From the NCBI GenBank assembly GCA_024233595.1, contig JACKPK010000001.1:248001-312000 (forward strand): a stretch of 64,000 bases of DNA, written 5' to 3'. Under the pieces are notes generated by a model. It worked only from the letters and a program-made list of their open reading frames with translations. It was not told the origin of the DNA and did not search any database. This DNA is from Deltaproteobacteria bacterium (lineage in GTDB: Bacteria; UBA10199; JADGCS01). Positions 62,805 to 64,000 of the stretch are shown here, piece by piece. Each line of letters begins with the position of its first letter. The stretch's first letter is position 1. The position numbers and the translations under genes are program-made.

Positions 62805-63995
62805 TTACTCAATGATTTCCGTTACAACACCAGCACCAACTGTGCGACCACCTTCACGAATCGCGAAACGCAATTCCTTTTCCATCGCAATCGGTGTGAT
62901 CAATTCTACACTGATCTCCACGTTCTCACCTGGCATCACCATTTCCGTTCCGTCTTTCAACGTCACCACTCCGGTCACGTCTGTTGTACGGAAATAAAAT
63001 TGTGGTCGGTAGTTCGCGAAAAATGGCGTGTGACGTCCACCCTCTTCTTTTTTCAGAATATACACTTCTGCTTTAAACTTCTTGTGTGGCGTGATCGTTC
63101 CTGGCTTCGCCAATACTTGTCCTCGCTCCACTTCTTCTTTATCTACACCACGCAACAAACAACCTACGTTGTCTCCTGCTCGACCTTCGTCCAACAACTT
63201 ACGGAACATCTCTACGCCCGTTACTGTTGTCTTACGTGTGTCTTTAATTCCCACGATCTCTACTTCTTCTCCAACTTTTACAATACCGCGCTCAACACGA
63301 CCGGTCACAACTGTTCCGCGACCTGAAATACTGAACACGTCTTCGATTGGCATCAAGAATGTCTTATCAATCGGACGCTCTGGCGTTGGGATGTAGCTAT
63401 CTACTGCTTCCATCAATTTCTTAATTGCTCCTTGGCCAACATCACCTTCTTCGCCTTCTAATGCTTTCAATGCACTTCCGCGAACAATAGGAATGTCATC
63501 ACCAGGAAAATCGTACTTGTTCAACAAGTCTCGCACTTCCAACTCAACCAAGTCTAACAACTCTTCATCATCCACTTGGTCTACTTTATTCATAAACACC
63601 ACGATGTAAGGAACACCCACCTGGCGTGCTAACAAAATGTGCTCTCGTGTTTGTGGCATTGGACCATCTGATGCACTCACTACCAATATCGCTCCGTCCA
63701 TCTGTGCTGCACCTGTGATCATGTTCTTCACGTAATCCGCGTGACCTGGGCAATCCACGTGTGCGTAGTGACGCGCTTCTGTTTGGTATTCTACGTGCGC
63801 TGTCGAAATTGTAATACCGCGCTCACGCTCTTCTGGTGCCTTGTCAATCTGATCGTAAGCCATCGCTTGCGCTCCACCTGACATAGACAACGTTTTTGTG
63901 ATCGCTGCTGTTAATGTCGTCTTGCCATGATCCACGTGACCAATCGTACCGATATTCACGTGCGGCTTACTTCTATCAAACTTCTCTTTTGACAT
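62805..63995 (-). CDS. tuf: Elongation factor Tu, copy 2
   Basis: A 396-residue EF-Tu with the same motifs as copy 1 and a near-identical DNA sequence; I found roughly ten differing bases in 1191, clustered at the 5' end (TCTGAC versus ATAGAC region) and otherwise silent. The single protein difference is Met for Glu at about residue 38. A terminator separates it from rpmG. Its promoter lies beyond the window edge. Confidence 0.98.
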   Translation of the reverse strand: MSKEKFDRSKPHVNIGTIGHVDHGKTTLTAAITKTLSMSGGAQAMAYDQIDKAPEERERGITISTAHVEYQTEARHYAHVDCPGHADYVKNMITGAAQMDGAILVVSASDGPMPQTREHILLARQVGVPYIVVFMNKVDQVDDEELLDLVELEVRDLLNKYDFPGDDIPIVRGSALKALEGEEGDVGQGAIKKLMEAVDSYIPTPERPIDKTFLMPIEDVFSISGRGTVVTGRVERGIVKVGEEVEIVGIKDTRKTTVTGVEMFRKLLDEGRAGDNVGCLLRGVDKEEVERGQVLAKPGTITPHKKFKAEVYILKKEEGGRHTPFFANYRPQFYFRTTDVTGVVTLKDGTEMVMPGENVEISVELITPIAMEKELRFAIREGGRTVGAGVVTEIIE

Positions 63996-64000
63996 CGGAT

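Noticed and set aside
62757..63326. Plus-strand 189-codon frame opposite tuf copy 2
   Set aside because: Antisense shadow of EF-Tu; similar shadow frames occur opposite tuf copy 1.

Overview
The window comes from a Gram-negative, most likely deltaproteobacterial or Bdellovibrionota-like bacterium. This rests on the L13-S9-ArgC gene order, the duplicated tuf gene with tRNA-Trp, rpmG, secE and nusG next to it, the lengths of RpoB and RpoC (1368 and 1373 residues), and the lipoproteins. I cannot name a genus from the sequence alone.

Layout. 1-4449 (minus): an ABC importer with a DUF3798-type binding lipoprotein, a double ATPase and two permeases, divergent from a yeast-type cytosine deaminase and EttA (4554-6704, plus). 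6766-8686: a small accessory patch with two unknown proteins and a vapBC-like toxin-antitoxin pair lying between 28-bp direct repeats. 8823-17846: housekeeping genes: rimO, the rpsP-khpA-rimM-trmD group, a PAS protein with mnmD, radA, rpmE and a spore-photoproduct-lyase-like radical SAM enzyme. 17973-20468: rplM is intact, but rpsI, argC and a small gene downstream of a hydrolase are all broken by many indels over about 2 kb, which looks like poor sequence quality more than true decay. 20465-28342 (minus): an alpha/beta hydrolase and then an AT-rich, complete type I Zorya anti-phage system (zorA-zorB-zorC-zorD), preceded by a small XRE regulator gene carrying an in-frame stop. 28785-30734 (minus): aguA-aguB, which turn agmatine into putrescine.

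30835-63995 (minus) is one long translation and transcription block: tuf2, rpmG, tRNA-Trp, secE, nusG, L11, L1, L10, L7/L12, rpoB, rpoC, the str operon (rpsL, rpsG, fusA, tuf1), S10, spc and alpha. Its order is canonical except that rplX (L24) is missing between rplN and rplE. S5 has a long acidic N-terminal extension and L17 a long Lys/Ala-rich C-terminal tail. The two tuf genes are almost identical and encode proteins differing at one residue.

The most notable accessory system is the Zorya operon: ZorA and ZorB would form an envelope-spanning ion-driven motor, ZorC is the EH-signature protein, and ZorD is a SNF2 helicase with a PD-(D/E)xK-like domain. Zorya is a described system. What may be new here is its small ZorA tail and ZorC, and its overlapping XRE gene. 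I did not find a clearly undescribed multi-gene system.
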